DNA from: JAGOCV01 sp049445855
GTDB lineage: Bacteria > Pseudomonadota > Gammaproteobacteria > Burkholderiales > Burkholderiaceae_C
Length of the DNA stretch: 64,000 bases
Assembly: GCF_049445855.1 (NCBI RefSeq)
Contig: NZ_JBMSDV010000004.1
Span: 248,001-312,000, forward strand
Direction of reading: 5' to 3'
Of the stretch, positions 17,497 to 26,460 are shown in pieces. A program made the position numbers and the translations under genes. Below the pieces are notes generated by a model. It worked only from the letters and a program-made list of their open reading frames with translations, ran no database searches and had not been told where the DNA came from. Position 1 is the stretch's first letter. Each line of letters opens with the position of its first letter.

Positions 17497-19374
17497 ATGA
17501 ACCGTTACCCGGTCTGGAAGTACGCGATCATCGTCGTGGTGCTTCTCGTGTCGGCCCTTTATGCGGCCCCCAATTTCTTCGGCGAGTCACCGGCAGTGCA
17601 GGTCTCGGCTGCCAAGACCACCGTCAAGGTCGACACCGCCGTTCAGGCGCGGGTCGAGGAGGCGCTCAAGGCGGCCGGCATCACGCCCGAGCTGATCCAG
17701 TTCGACGGTACTTCGGTACGCGCGCGTTTCGACAGCACCGACACCCAGCTGCGGGCGCGTGACGTGATCCAGCGCGCCCTCGTGCCGGACGCCAACGACG
17801 CGTCTTTTGTCGTGGCGCTGAACCTGGTGTCGCGTTCGCCGGAATGGATGGCCAGACTGCGTGCCCATCCGATGTATCTGGGCCTGGACCTCCGTGGCGG
17901 CGTGCATTTCATGTTGCAGGTGGACATGCAGGGTGCCTTGGCCAAACGGGCCGAGAGCTTCGCGGGTGACATCCGCACCACGCTGCGCGAGAAGAATGTG
18001 CGTCACAGCGGCATCAGCCGCAACGACCAGACCATCGAAGTCCGCTTCCGCGACAACGAAACGATGCAGGCGGCCACCCGGGCCATCCAGGACCAGCTGG
18101 CCGACCTGCAACTGGTCGGCGCGCCTGATGGAGGCGAGTACAAACTCACCGCCCGCATCAAGCCTGAGGCGGTGCGCCTGATCCAGGATCAGGCGCTCAA
18201 GCAGAACATCACCACGTTGCACAACCGGATCAACGAGCTCGGCGTGGCCGAACCCGTGATCCAGCAGCAGGGGCTGGACCGCATCGTCGTGCAACTGCCC
18301 GGTGTGCAGGACACGGCCAAGGCCAAGGACATCCTGGGCCGCACCGCCAACCTGGAATTCCGCCTGGCTGACATGTCGGCCGAAGCGCGTGCCTCGCTGG
18401 ACGGCCGCTCGCCGGTGCCCTTCGGCCGCGAACGGTTCATGCAGGGCCGCGGCGCGCCTGTGGTGGTGCATCGCGAAGTGGTGGCGTCGGGCGACATGCT
18501 GACCGACGCGCAACCCCGTCCCGACCAGAACAACCAGCCGGCGGTGTCCGTCACGCTGGACAGCAAAGGCGGCCGCCAGATGCGTGACATGACGCGTGCC
18601 AACGTGGGCAATTTCATGGCCGCCATCCTGTTCGAAAAGGGCCGCGGCGAGGTGCTGACGGTCGCGCGCATCCAGGGCGAGTTTTCCAACCAGTTCCAGA
18701 TCACCGGCATGGGCACGACCGAGGCCGCCAGCGAACTGGCATTGCTGCTGCGCGCCGGGGGTCTGGCCGCGCCGATGGAAATCATCGAGGAAAGCACCAT
18801 CGGCCCCAGCCTCGGCGCCGACAACATCAGCAAGGGCTTCCACAGCGTGACCTGGGGCTTCGTGGCGATCGTGGTTTTCATGATCATTTACTACATGCTG
18901 TTCGGCATGATCTCGGGCATTGCCCTGGCGGTGAACCTGCTGCTGCTGGTGTCCGTCCTGTCCATGCTGCAGGCCACGCTCACCCTGCCTGGCATCGCCG
19001 CCGCTGCACTGGCGCTGGGCATGGCCATCGACTCCAACGTGCTGGTGAACGAGCGCATACGGGAAGAGTTGCGTAACGGGGTGGCGCCGCAGGCGGCGAT
19101 CCACGCGGGTTACGAGCGGGCCTGGGCCACCATCCTGGACTCCAACATCTCCACGCTGATCGCCGGCCTGGCCCTGCTGGCCTTCGGGTCCGGTCCGGTT
19201 CGCGGCTTCGCGGTCGTGCACTGCATAGGCATCCTGACCTCCATGTTCTCGGCGGTCTTCTTCTCACGGGGCCTGGTGAATTTGTGGTACGGTCGGAAGA
19301 AGAAACTCAAGTCCGTGTCCATCGGCACGGTCTGGCGGCCCGCGACGGGTACCGCGCCCGCGAAGGCTGAGTAA
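17497..19374 (+). CDS. secD: SecD, protein translocase subunit
   Basis: SecD of 625 aa, which with SecF uses the proton gradient to complete export of proteins through SecYEG. It has an N-terminal membrane helix (about residues 8-26), the large periplasmic P1 domain with LGLDLRGGVHFMLQVDM, and five more helices in the last 200 residues. Conserved sequence includes NRINELGVAEPVIQQQG, the D-x-N region AMAIDSNVLVNERIREEL and GFAVVHCIGILTSM. The length is normal for betaproteobacteria. secF starts 11 bp after the stop codon, so the two are translated from one message. Confidence 0.97.
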   Translation: MNRYPVWKYAIIVVVLLVSALYAAPNFFGESPAVQVSAAKTTVKVDTAVQARVEEALKAAGITPELIQFDGTSVRARFDSTDTQLRARDVIQRALVPDANDASFVVALNLVSRSPEWMARLRAHPMYLGLDLRGGVHFMLQVDMQGALAKRAESFAGDIRTTLREKNVRHSGISRNDQTIEVRFRDNETMQAATRAIQDQLADLQLVGAPDGGEYKLTARIKPEAVRLIQDQALKQNITTLHNRINELGVAEPVIQQQGLDRIVVQLPGVQDTAKAKDILGRTANLEFRLADMSAEARASLDGRSPVPFGRERFMQGRGAPVVVHREVVASGDMLTDAQPRPDQNNQPAVSVTLDSKGGRQMRDMTRANVGNFMAAILFEKGRGEVLTVARIQGEFSNQFQITGMGTTEAASELALLLRAGGLAAPMEIIEESTIGPSLGADNISKGFHSVTWGFVAIVVFMIIYYMLFGMISGIALAVNLLLLVSVLSMLQATLTLPGIAAAALALGMAIDSNVLVNERIREELRNGVAPQAAIHAGYERAWATILDSNISTLIAGLALLAFGSGPVRGFAVVHCIGILTSMFSAVFFSRGLVNLWYGRKKKLKSVSIGTVWRPATGTAPAKAE

Positions 19375-19385
19375 GGGGGCTACGG

Positions 19386-20339
19386 ATGGAATTCTTCAAG
19401 ATCAAAAAAGACATCCCGTTCATGAAGCATGCGTTGATCTTCAACGTCATTTCCTTCGTGACGTTCGCCCTCGCCGTCTTCTTCCTGTTCTCCCGTGGCC
19501 TGCACCTGTCGGTCGAATTCACCGGCGGCACGCTCATGGAAGTGAGTTACAGCCAGTCCGCCGATCTCGAGAAGGTGCGTGGCACGGTCTCGGGCCTGGG
19601 CTTCAACGACGTGCAGGTGCAGAACTTCGGTTCCTCGCGCGACGTGATGATCCGCCTGCCGGCGCAGAAGGGCGTGAGTTCCGCACAGCAGAGCGAGACC
19701 GTGCTGGCCGGCCTGAAGCAGCTGGACCCGTCGGTTACCCTGCGCCGCACCGAATTCGTCGGTCCGCAGGTCGGCGAGGAACTGGTCACCAACGGCCTCA
19801 TGGCGCTGGCCATGGTGGTGGTGGGCATCATGGTCTACCTCGGTTTCCGCTTCGAGTGGAAGTACGCCGTGGCGGCGATCCTCGCCAACTTGCACGACGT
19901 GGTGATCATCCTGGGCTTCTTCGCCTTCTTCCAGTGGGAGTTTTCGCTGGCGGTGCTGGCGGCCGTGCTGGCCGTGCTGGGCTATTCGGTCAACGAATCG
20001 GTCGTGATCTTCGACCGGATCCGCGAGAACTTCCGCCGCTACCGCAAGATGGGCACCACGGAAATCATCGACAACGCGATCACGTCCACCATCAGCCGCA
20101 CCATCATCACCCATGGTTCCACCCAGGTGATGGTGCTGTCCATGCTGCTGTTCGGCGGTGCCACGCTGCACTACTTCGCCATGGCGCTGACCATCGGCAT
20201 CCTGTTCGGCATCTATTCTTCCGTGTTCGTGGCCGCGGCCATCGCGATGTGGCTGGGCATCAAGCGCGAAGACCTGATCAAGGGCGCTCCCAGGCGCGAA
20301 GGCGATCCCAACGACCCCAACGCAGGGGCTGCAGTCTAA
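19386..20339 (+). CDS. secF: SecF, protein translocase subunit
   Basis: SecF of 317 aa, partner of SecD in late steps of protein export. It has an N-terminal helix (about residues 17-36), a short periplasmic domain beginning with LSVEFTGGTLMEVSY, and a C-terminal five-helix bundle. Family motifs include YLGFRFEWKYAVAAI, GYSVNESVVIFDRIRENFR and ISRTIITHGSTQVMVLSM. It is the last gene of the sec operon. The following DUF1631 gene starts 18 bp later on the same strand and could be co-transcribed. Confidence 0.97.
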   Translation: MEFFKIKKDIPFMKHALIFNVISFVTFALAVFFLFSRGLHLSVEFTGGTLMEVSYSQSADLEKVRGTVSGLGFNDVQVQNFGSSRDVMIRLPAQKGVSSAQQSETVLAGLKQLDPSVTLRRTEFVGPQVGEELVTNGLMALAMVVVGIMVYLGFRFEWKYAVAAILANLHDVVIILGFFAFFQWEFSLAVLAAVLAVLGYSVNESVVIFDRIRENFRRYRKMGTTEIIDNAITSTISRTIITHGSTQVMVLSMLLFGGATLHYFAMALTIGILFGIYSSVFVAAAIAMWLGIKREDLIKGAPRREGDPNDPNAGAAV

Positions 20340-20357
20340 GGTCCGTCGCCACCCGCC

Positions 20358-22709
20358 ATGACCACCATCCGCACCCAGGACCAGAAGCTCCTGCTCGCCC
20401 GGCAGGCGCGGGAGCGGTTCGTGGCGGAAATCGAATCGGCATTGCCGGTCATCGGCAACGCGATGTACGAGCGGTTGCAGGAACTGGCCAGCCAGACGGG
20501 CAATGCGCGTGAAATGCAGATCCGCCGTGACTCGTTCATGGCATTCCAGAAGCTCTACAAGACCTGGCTGGCCGGCGTCGTCAAGGCGTGGCGCAATGCA
20601 CTGATACCGCCGACGGCCACGGGTCGCGTGCGTCTGGAGTCGCTGAAGTTCGAGATCGTGGGCGACGAGGTGGTGGAGAACAAGATCCTCTCCTCGCGCC
20701 TCGTGCTGTCGATGCAGGACAAGTTCAACTGGGAACTCAACGACCTCAAGCTGCGCATCCAGGAACTCGAGGGCATCAGCGAGATGGCCAGTTACGACAT
20801 CTTCCGGCCGGAGGCGTTCTGCCAGCTGATCGTCGAGCAGTGGCTGGGCACTGGCTTGTCGCGCCCCATCTGGAACGAGGTGCAGGATCTCATCCCCAAG
20901 CATCTCACCGAGAAGCTGGTGTCGGGGTACCACAACGCCAACCAGTTCCTGATCCAGCGCGAGATCATGCCGGAGATCGACTTGCGGCCGCAGTTGCGCC
21001 GGGCCGCTTCTGCGGGCGTGCCCGCTTCCCGTCCGGCACCGACGGGACTGTCGGGTCCGGCGTCCCTGCCCTCGGGTGCCTATGGGTCGGATCGCGGCGA
21101 ACTGAGTTCCGGCCGGGGCGCGCCGTCAGGGCGCGACGAGGTCCACACGGGCCACGTGTCGCCCGGCGACAACCATTCCACGGGCGGCGCGCTGGAAGAG
21201 ACGCGCATGATGACGTCCACCACGCCGCTGGCGCGCGCGCGCATGCGTGCGCAGGGCGTGCTCGGTTCGCTCAGGCGCATGCTGACGGACCGGGTCGGCA
21301 GCGACTTCGAGCAGACGCGCATCACCGGTCCCACGCCGATGCTGGCCCAGGCCATGCAGCAGTACGCGCAGCCGGCCGTCGCCGATGCGCCGCCGGGCGG
21401 TACCTACGACATCGCTGCCCTGCAGCAGACGGCGTCGGCCTTGCGCCAGCGCAGCAGCGACCTCAAGGCCAAGGCCTCGACATCGGCCGAGAAGGCCACC
21501 ATCGAGATCGTGGCGCTCATGTTCCAGGCGATCCTGGCGGAAGAGCGAATTCCTGCCAGCGCACGCGTGTGGTTTGCGCGCCTGCAGATGCCGGTCCTGC
21601 GTGTGGCGATTTCCGAGCCCGAGTTCTTCGGCACGCTGCAGCACCCTGCACGCCAGCTGATCGACCGCATGGGTTCGAGCGTGATGGGCTTCGACGCGTC
21701 GTCCGTCGGCGGCGGTGCGCTCGAGGGCGAGATCCGCCGCATCGTTCAGGTGATCGAGCAGTACCCCGAAACCGGGCGCCGGGTGTTCCAGCTGGTGCTC
21801 GACGAATTCCAGACCTTCCTTTCCAAGTTCCTCACCGGCAACGAGGCGACCAAGCGGCTTGTCAGCGTGGCGCAGCAGGTCGAGCAGAAGGAGACGATGG
21901 CGATCCAGTACACGATCGAGCTGCGCAAGATGCTCGACAACGTGCCGGTACGCGACGAGATCCGCGAATTCCTGTTCAAGGTCTGGGCCGAGGTGCTGGC
22001 CATGGCGGCCATCAAGAACGGGCCGCAGAACGAACAGACCAAGCTGCTCAAGCGCGCGGCCACCGACCTTGTGTGGGCCGCCAGCGCCAAGCCCAACCGC
22101 AACGACCGCGCGCGCGTCATCCAGGACCTGCCGCAACTGCTGCAGCGCCTGCGCCAGGGCATGAACCTGCTGGGCATGACGGGCGAGCCGCAGGAGGCCC
22201 ACATCAAGACCATCGGCAACACGCTGGCCGATGCCTTCATGTCCAAGACCGAAGCGATCCCGCACGCACAGATCGAGGCCATGGCCAAGCGCCTGTCCAA
22301 CCTCGAGGACTTCGTCAACGACGAAGCCATGGGCGACCTGCCACTCGATGCCGAAAGCCTGGAGCTGATGCTGGGCGTCGACGCTTCCTCCATCGAGGTC
22401 ATCGCCGACGGTGGCTCGCGCCCGACCGAAGCCATGCTGGCCTGGGTGCATGAACTGCAACTGGGCAACTGGTTTTCGCTCGACCACAATGGCAAGCTCA
22501 CGCAGGTGCAGTTCGTGTGGCGCAGCGACCGCAAGCAGTTGCACCTGTTCGCCTCGGCCGGCCGCAGCTACCTCATCCAGGCGCGCCGTCTGGCGTCATA
22601 CCTGCAGGCGGGTTTGCTGACGCCGACCGAAGAAGAAACGCTGACCGTGCGCGCCACGCGCGAGGCCATGGCCAAGCTGGATGCGAACCCGGAACGGCTG
22701 TTGAACTGA
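20358..22709 (+). CDS. DUF1631 family protein
   Basis: Protein of 783 aa of the DUF1631 family, whose function is not established. It has no signal peptide or membrane helix and should be cytoplasmic. The N-terminal half (residues 1-220) is helical and charged, a low-complexity Pro/Gly/Ser linker runs through about 220-280, and the C-terminal part holds the family blocks ARVWFARLQMPVLRVAI, FFGTLQHPARQLIDRMGS and RVFQLVLDEFQTFLSKFL. The last 110 residues (LGNWFSLDHNGKLTQVQFVW, then LFASAGRSYLIQARRL) resemble a PilZ-like beta fold, which is my inference. It lies 18 bp after secF and converges on smg. Confidence 0.85.
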   Translation: MTTIRTQDQKLLLARQARERFVAEIESALPVIGNAMYERLQELASQTGNAREMQIRRDSFMAFQKLYKTWLAGVVKAWRNALIPPTATGRVRLESLKFEIVGDEVVENKILSSRLVLSMQDKFNWELNDLKLRIQELEGISEMASYDIFRPEAFCQLIVEQWLGTGLSRPIWNEVQDLIPKHLTEKLVSGYHNANQFLIQREIMPEIDLRPQLRRAASAGVPASRPAPTGLSGPASLPSGAYGSDRGELSSGRGAPSGRDEVHTGHVSPGDNHSTGGALEETRMMTSTTPLARARMRAQGVLGSLRRMLTDRVGSDFEQTRITGPTPMLAQAMQQYAQPAVADAPPGGTYDIAALQQTASALRQRSSDLKAKASTSAEKATIEIVALMFQAILAEERIPASARVWFARLQMPVLRVAISEPEFFGTLQHPARQLIDRMGSSVMGFDASSVGGGALEGEIRRIVQVIEQYPETGRRVFQLVLDEFQTFLSKFLTGNEATKRLVSVAQQVEQKETMAIQYTIELRKMLDNVPVRDEIREFLFKVWAEVLAMAAIKNGPQNEQTKLLKRAATDLVWAASAKPNRNDRARVIQDLPQLLQRLRQGMNLLGMTGEPQEAHIKTIGNTLADAFMSKTEAIPHAQIEAMAKRLSNLEDFVNDEAMGDLPLDAESLELMLGVDASSIEVIADGGSRPTEAMLAWVHELQLGNWFSLDHNGKLTQVQFVWRSDRKQLHLFASAGRSYLIQARRLASYLQAGLLTPTEEETLTVRATREAMAKLDANPERLLN

Positions 22710-22756
22710 GGTCGGGAGGCCGGTGCCGGCCCGGGGGATGCGCGATCAGTGCGCCA

Positions 22757-23245
22757 TCAGTGCGCGACGCGGTCTTCGGGGTCGTCGCAGAGCTCGTCGA
22801 GCACCAGTGAATCGGGCTCCATGCCAGAGCTCCAGTACACCATCAGCACGATGATCTTCAGGTCGTCCAGCGACACCGGGGAGCCGCGCGCAGCCATGGC
22901 GCGGTCGATGACGATTTCCCGCAGGTGGGCCGGCAACACGCCGGCGCTTTCCAGGAAGGTGACGAAGCCCAGGCACTGGGCGCCCAGATGATCCTGCTCG
23001 GCGACCGAGTACACACGCATGCTGTGCGGCGACTGCAGGTTCGCGATCCGTGCTTCGGTGGGGGCGTTGGGCAGGATCTGTGCGGCCTGCGTGGCGGAAT
23101 TCAGACCATCCAGCCAGGTGAGTGCCTCGCGGATCTCGTCGGCTTCGAAGCCGACGGCGGTCAGTTTGCGGCCCAGTTGCTCAAGCTCGGGGCACGCATC
23201 GCCTCTCCAGTAGTTTTCGTAGACGAAAACGAGGACTTCAAACAT
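22757..23245 (-). CDS. smg: Smg family protein (DUF494)
   Basis: Small acidic, helical cytoplasmic protein of 162 aa of the Smg/DUF494 family, usually found beside dprA and the LysM gene as here. Family sequence is clear: the start MFEVLVFVYENYW, then LGRKLTAVGFEADEI and ALTWLDGL. The C-terminal half has HLREIVIDRAMA and DLKIIVLMVYWSSG. The biochemical role is not established. An in-frame ATG three codons earlier would lie inside the -10 hexamer and lacks family support, so 23245 was chosen. It is downstream of dprA on the same strand, with an 82-bp gap and apparently its own promoter. Confidence 0.9.
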   Translation of the reverse strand: MFEVLVFVYENYWRGDACPELEQLGRKLTAVGFEADEIREALTWLDGLNSATQAAQILPNAPTEARIANLQSPHSMRVYSVAEQDHLGAQCLGFVTFLESAGVLPAHLREIVIDRAMAARGSPVSLDDLKIIVLMVYWSSGMEPDSLVLDELCDDPEDRVAH

Positions 23246-23252
23246 GGCTTTC

Positions 23253-23283
23253 AATATAGCGCAGAAATCGTGCGCTGCGGCAA
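23253..23283 (-). promoter_or_regulatory. Candidate near-leaderless promoter of smg
   Basis: Minus strand: TTGCCG (23283-23278) and TATATT (23258-23253) with a 19-nt spacer. The hexamer ends 7 nt before the ATG at 23245, so the mRNA would begin at or within a few bases of the start codon. Confidence 0.4.
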
Positions 23284-23327
23284 TCTCCTGTAACGCACAC
23301 TTTTTTGTTGCCCACGTGCATCAGCCG

Positions 23328-24485
23328 TCATGCCGATGCCATGCGCTGGAACAGGCCACCGGGCAAGCGGCCGACGTGGCCATCCAGCTCGAGTTCCAGG
23401 AGTCTGGCTTGCAGGGTTGCCGTGGGCAGGCCTGTCCGCGCACACAGCGCGTCCAGACTCACCGGGTCATGCCCCATGTGGATCAGCAGGCCGCTGTCGT
23501 CCTCGGAGGCCGGTTCGCCTGCCCCGTCGCTGCGGAACAGGCCGGGGCTGTTTGGCGCAAGGGTCTCGGGCAGTCGCAGTTCCTCGAGGACATCCTGCGC
23601 AGACTCGACCAGTTTGGCTCCCTGGCGGATGAGCGAATGGCAACCGCGTGACTGCGGCGAATGGATCGACCCCGGGATCGCAAAAACCTCCTTGCCTTGC
23701 TCGCCCGCATAGCGCGCGGTGATCAGCGAGCCGGACTGCAGGGCCGCTTCGACGACCAGCGTGCCGGCTGAAAGACCCGAGATGATGCGGTTGCGACGTG
23801 GAAAGTTGGCTTGCACCGGCGGCGTACCCAGCGGGAACTCGCTCATGATCAACCCGCGTTGGGCGATGCGATGCGCCAGATCGCGATGCCGTGCCGGATA
23901 GACACGATCGAGCCCGGTGCCGACGACCGCGACCGTGGCAAGACCGTCGGCGCCCGGTCCTTCCAGCGCGCCTTCGTGCGCGGCGGCATCCACGCCCAGC
24001 GCCATGCCGGATATCACGGCCAGCCCGGCATCGCTGAACGCGCGCGCGAACTGTTTTGCGTTGGCAGTGCCTTGCGGCGTCGGATTCCGGCTGCCGACGA
24101 TCGCGACGCTGCGCCCGAGCGAAGGAAGCAGCGCAGGCTGACCCAGCATGAAGAGGACGAGCGGCGGATCCTCGGTGACCAGCAGCGAGGCGGGGTACAT
24201 TGCGTCGCCCAGCGTGCACAGCCACCGTTGCGTTCCCTCGATGGGCGCCTCCTGCAGCCAGCGCCAGGTCGCTTCGACCTGCATTTCCAGATCCGGCGGT
24301 CGGGTCTGCAATGAGGTGACCTGCGCCGCGCTGGCGAGGGTGCCCAGTGCCGCAGTGTCCTGCTCGAAAATGGATTGGGGAAGGCCGAAGGCTGCAAGCA
24401 GGCGCCGGGCCGTTGTATTGCCCACACCGGGGCACAGGAGCAGCCGCAACCAGGCGGTGAGCTCGTCTCGTTGCAGGGAAAGCAT
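23328..24485 (-). CDS. dprA: DprA, DNA-processing protein A
   Basis: DprA binds incoming single-stranded DNA during natural transformation and loads RecA. The product is 385 aa. An N-terminal helix-hairpin-like region (RLLLCPGVGNTTARRLLAAF) is followed by the Rossmann-type DprA domain with AIVGSRNPTPQG, VISGMALGVDAAAHEGAL, VVGTGLDRVYPARH, FPRRNRIISGLSAGTLVVEA and GSLITARYAGEQGKEVFAIPG. The C-terminal 60-70 residues look like the winged-helix DML1-like domain. Length and domain order are normal for betaproteobacteria. It stands between the LysM gene and smg, the usual order. A -10-like TAGTAT ends 6 nt before the start. Confidence 0.95.
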   Translation of the reverse strand: MLSLQRDELTAWLRLLLCPGVGNTTARRLLAAFGLPQSIFEQDTAALGTLASAAQVTSLQTRPPDLEMQVEATWRWLQEAPIEGTQRWLCTLGDAMYPASLLVTEDPPLVLFMLGQPALLPSLGRSVAIVGSRNPTPQGTANAKQFARAFSDAGLAVISGMALGVDAAAHEGALEGPGADGLATVAVVGTGLDRVYPARHRDLAHRIAQRGLIMSEFPLGTPPVQANFPRRNRIISGLSAGTLVVEAALQSGSLITARYAGEQGKEVFAIPGSIHSPQSRGCHSLIRQGAKLVESAQDVLEELRLPETLAPNSPGLFRSDGAGEPASEDDSGLLIHMGHDPVSLDALCARTGLPTATLQARLLELELDGHVGRLPGGLFQRMASA

Positions 24486-24491
24486 CGACCG

Positions 24492-24497
24492 ATACTA
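24492..24497 (-). promoter_or_regulatory. Candidate -10 (TAGTAT) of dprA
   Basis: The minus-strand hexamer TAGTAT ends 6 nt before the dprA ATG at 24485, in the 74-bp gap after the LysM gene. It matches 4 of 6 consensus bases. If used, the mRNA would be leaderless. Confidence 0.25.
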
Positions 24498-24559
24498 AAG
24501 CCCCGGATCGACGAACTTTCGAAACCGTGCGCAACAAGCGCGCGGACCGGGACGCCGGA

Positions 24560-25771
24560 TCAGCGCGGATTGGTGATGCGGTCGCCCGGCTTGACGCCGT
24601 CGGTGATCTCGAGGATCAGTGCGTAAGACAGCTTCTCGAACGGACGGAACACCATCAGCAGGCCGTTGCGCTCGTCGGGCAGCTTGAGTTCGGTCTTCTT
24701 GCCGTCCACGCGGTCGGTCACGACTTCACCGCTCTTGAGGATGGCGAGCACATGGCCGCTTTCCAGCCCGTCGCGGGTGCCACGGTTGATGACCACGACC
24801 TGGTTCTGGGCAGCGAAGCGCACGGCACTGCCGTACACCGAGACGATGCTGCCGGTCACGGCCTTTTCAGGCGCGCGCGGGGTGTAGCTCACCAGCTGGC
24901 GCGGCGGCTCGGGCAGGAGACGGTCGCCGGCGCGGATTTCTTCCTTCGCGGCGACGATGTCGATGGTCGCGGGGATGAGTTCCACGCGCGGCTTCTCGTC
25001 CTTTTTGGCCGGTGCCTCGCGCTGGGATTCGCCACGCACCAGGTCGGCCTTGCCGACGTATTGGGCTTCGTAGCCGAGCACTTCACCCGTGTCCGGGTCA
25101 GTCAGCGCAACGGCATTGCGGAAGATGCGGTAGTCGCGCGGCTGGCCTTGGGCCGTGGAAAGCGGCGTGGCGTCGGCACCGCGTGCGTAGACGCGATCGC
25201 CCTTGGAGATCAGCACACGGTTCTCGGCAGCAGAAACGATGCGCGGTGCGGCAAGCAGCGCGTTCTGGTCGACGATGATCGGCTCGGCCAGGAACGGCTC
25301 GATCAGGTTCGGCTTGAGCGTGGGCAGGGCCAGGTCGGACAGCGACTCATAGCGCGTGCGCGGCGAAACGCGCACGGTGTCGGTCGGGATGCCGTTGGCA
25401 TTGGCCTGGCGCATGCGCAGGGTGGCACGGCCGCCGTTCTTGTCCAGGTACAGCTGCTGGCCGGGGTAGATGCGGTGGGGATTGCGGATTTCTTCCAGGT
25501 TCATGCCCCACAGCTCGGGCCAGCGCCACGGGCTCTTGAGGAACAGGCCGGAAATGGCCCAGAGCGTGTCGCCGCTCTTGACGGTGTATTCGTCCGGCGC
25601 ATTGGGCGACAGCTCGCTGAGCGGGACGCCGGCCTGGGCCACCTGCTGGGCCGTGGCCTTCTGGTTCGGGGTGACGGGAAAGTTCTGCGCCAGGGCCGGA
25701 AGGGCGAACATGGCGGCCAGCGCTGCAGCGGTGGCGGTTACTTTCATGGTTTGTGTCATCTTTTGTTGCAT
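24560..25771 (-). CDS. LysM-domain exported protein
   Basis: Exported peptidoglycan-binding protein of 403 aa. A signal peptide precedes a cleavage site near residue 29 (AAALAAMFALPALAQ). A single LysM domain lies at about residues 60-112 (DEYTVKSGDTLWAISGLFL, WRWPELWGMN, NPHRIYPGQQLYL). The remaining 290 residues form a conserved C-terminal region seen in the betaproteobacterial LysM protein encoded next to dprA, with GDRVYARG, VVVINRGTRDGLESGHVLAIL and YALILEITDGVKPGDRI. It should bind cell-wall glycan in the periplasm; the precise role is not established. It is divergent from def across a 178-bp AT-rich gap. Confidence 0.9.
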   Translation of the reverse strand: MQQKMTQTMKVTATAAALAAMFALPALAQNFPVTPNQKATAQQVAQAGVPLSELSPNAPDEYTVKSGDTLWAISGLFLKSPWRWPELWGMNLEEIRNPHRIYPGQQLYLDKNGGRATLRMRQANANGIPTDTVRVSPRTRYESLSDLALPTLKPNLIEPFLAEPIIVDQNALLAAPRIVSAAENRVLISKGDRVYARGADATPLSTAQGQPRDYRIFRNAVALTDPDTGEVLGYEAQYVGKADLVRGESQREAPAKKDEKPRVELIPATIDIVAAKEEIRAGDRLLPEPPRQLVSYTPRAPEKAVTGSIVSVYGSAVRFAAQNQVVVINRGTRDGLESGHVLAILKSGEVVTDRVDGKKTELKLPDERNGLLMVFRPFEKLSYALILEITDGVKPGDRITNPR

Positions 25772-25849
25772 TAAGCGCTTCCCCGGGGTCGCCGGCGGGC
25801 GGCGTTCATGGCGCCCAACCCCCCGGAAGAACTTGACAAATCACTGTTG

Positions 25850-25878
25850 ATTTTGCGCTCAAGCCCTTGATTGGGCAA
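25850..25878 (-). promoter_or_regulatory. Candidate promoter of the LysM gene
   Basis: Minus strand: TTGCCC (25878-25873), exactly 17 nt, then CAAAAT (25855-25850), each matching 4 of 6 consensus bases. It lies in the 178-bp gap shared with def. The gap also holds TAGCGA-AAA-TAGCGA (25917-25931) before def and a small GCCC/GGGC stem (25863-25876). Confidence 0.35.
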
Positions 25879-25949
25879 TGTTTATCACCTTCGGCGGCTG
25901 CGGGGAGCGGTAAAAGTAGCGAAAATAGCGACATCTTTCCCACGATTCC

Positions 25950-26459
25950 ATGGCCAAACTGAGCATTCTTCGCTTTCCCGACCCACGGCTGCACACGGTC
26001 GCCCGGCCTGTGCAGGCGGTGGACGCGCGCATCCGCACCCTGATCGCCGACATGCTCGAGACCATGTACGACGCCAATGGCATTGGCCTGGCGGCCACAC
26101 AGGTGGACGTGCACGAGCGGCTGATCGTCATCGACGTGTCGGAAGAGCGCGATGAGCCGATGGTGCTGATCAACCCGGAAATTGTCTGGGCCAGCGAAGA
26201 AAAGCGCGTGGGTGACGAAGGCTGCCTGTCGGTGCCCGGCATCTACGATGGCGTCGAGCGTTCGCTGGCCGTGCGCGTGAACGCAATGGATGGCGACGGG
26301 CAGCTCCGCACCATCGAGGCCGAAGGCCTGCTGGCCGTGTGCATCCAGCACGAGATGGACCATCTGGCGGGCAAGGTGTTCGTCGAATACCTCTCTCCGC
26401 TCAAGCGCAACCGCATCAAGACCAAGATGCTCAAGCAGCAGCGCGTCGAGCAGGACTGA
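25950..26459 (+). CDS. def: Peptide deformylase
   Basis: Metalloenzyme that removes the N-formyl group from new proteins. The product is 169 aa, the usual length. All three motifs are intact: GIGLAATQ (44-51), EGCLSVP (90-96) with metal ligand C92, and QHEMDHL (133-139) with ligands H134 and H138 and catalytic E135. It begins the plus-strand run def-lipoprotein-fmt-azlC-azlD. fmt, which makes the formylated initiator tRNA that creates its substrate, lies about 530 bp downstream with one lipoprotein gene between. Confidence 0.97.
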   Translation: MAKLSILRFPDPRLHTVARPVQAVDARIRTLIADMLETMYDANGIGLAATQVDVHERLIVIDVSEERDEPMVLINPEIVWASEEKRVGDEGCLSVPGIYDGVERSLAVRVNAMDGDGQLRTIEAEGLLAVCIQHEMDHLAGKVFVEYLSPLKRNRIKTKMLKQQRVEQD

Positions 26460-26460
26460 C

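Noticed and set aside
22718..22731. GGCCGG-TG-CCGGCC palindrome as a terminator between the DUF1631 gene and smg
   Set aside because: The loop is only 2 nt and no T-tract follows, so a stable terminator hairpin is unlikely; GC-rich palindromes are common here.
25833..25838. TTGACA as a -35 box for def
   Set aside because: No acceptable -10 hexamer occurs 15-19 nt downstream on the plus strand.
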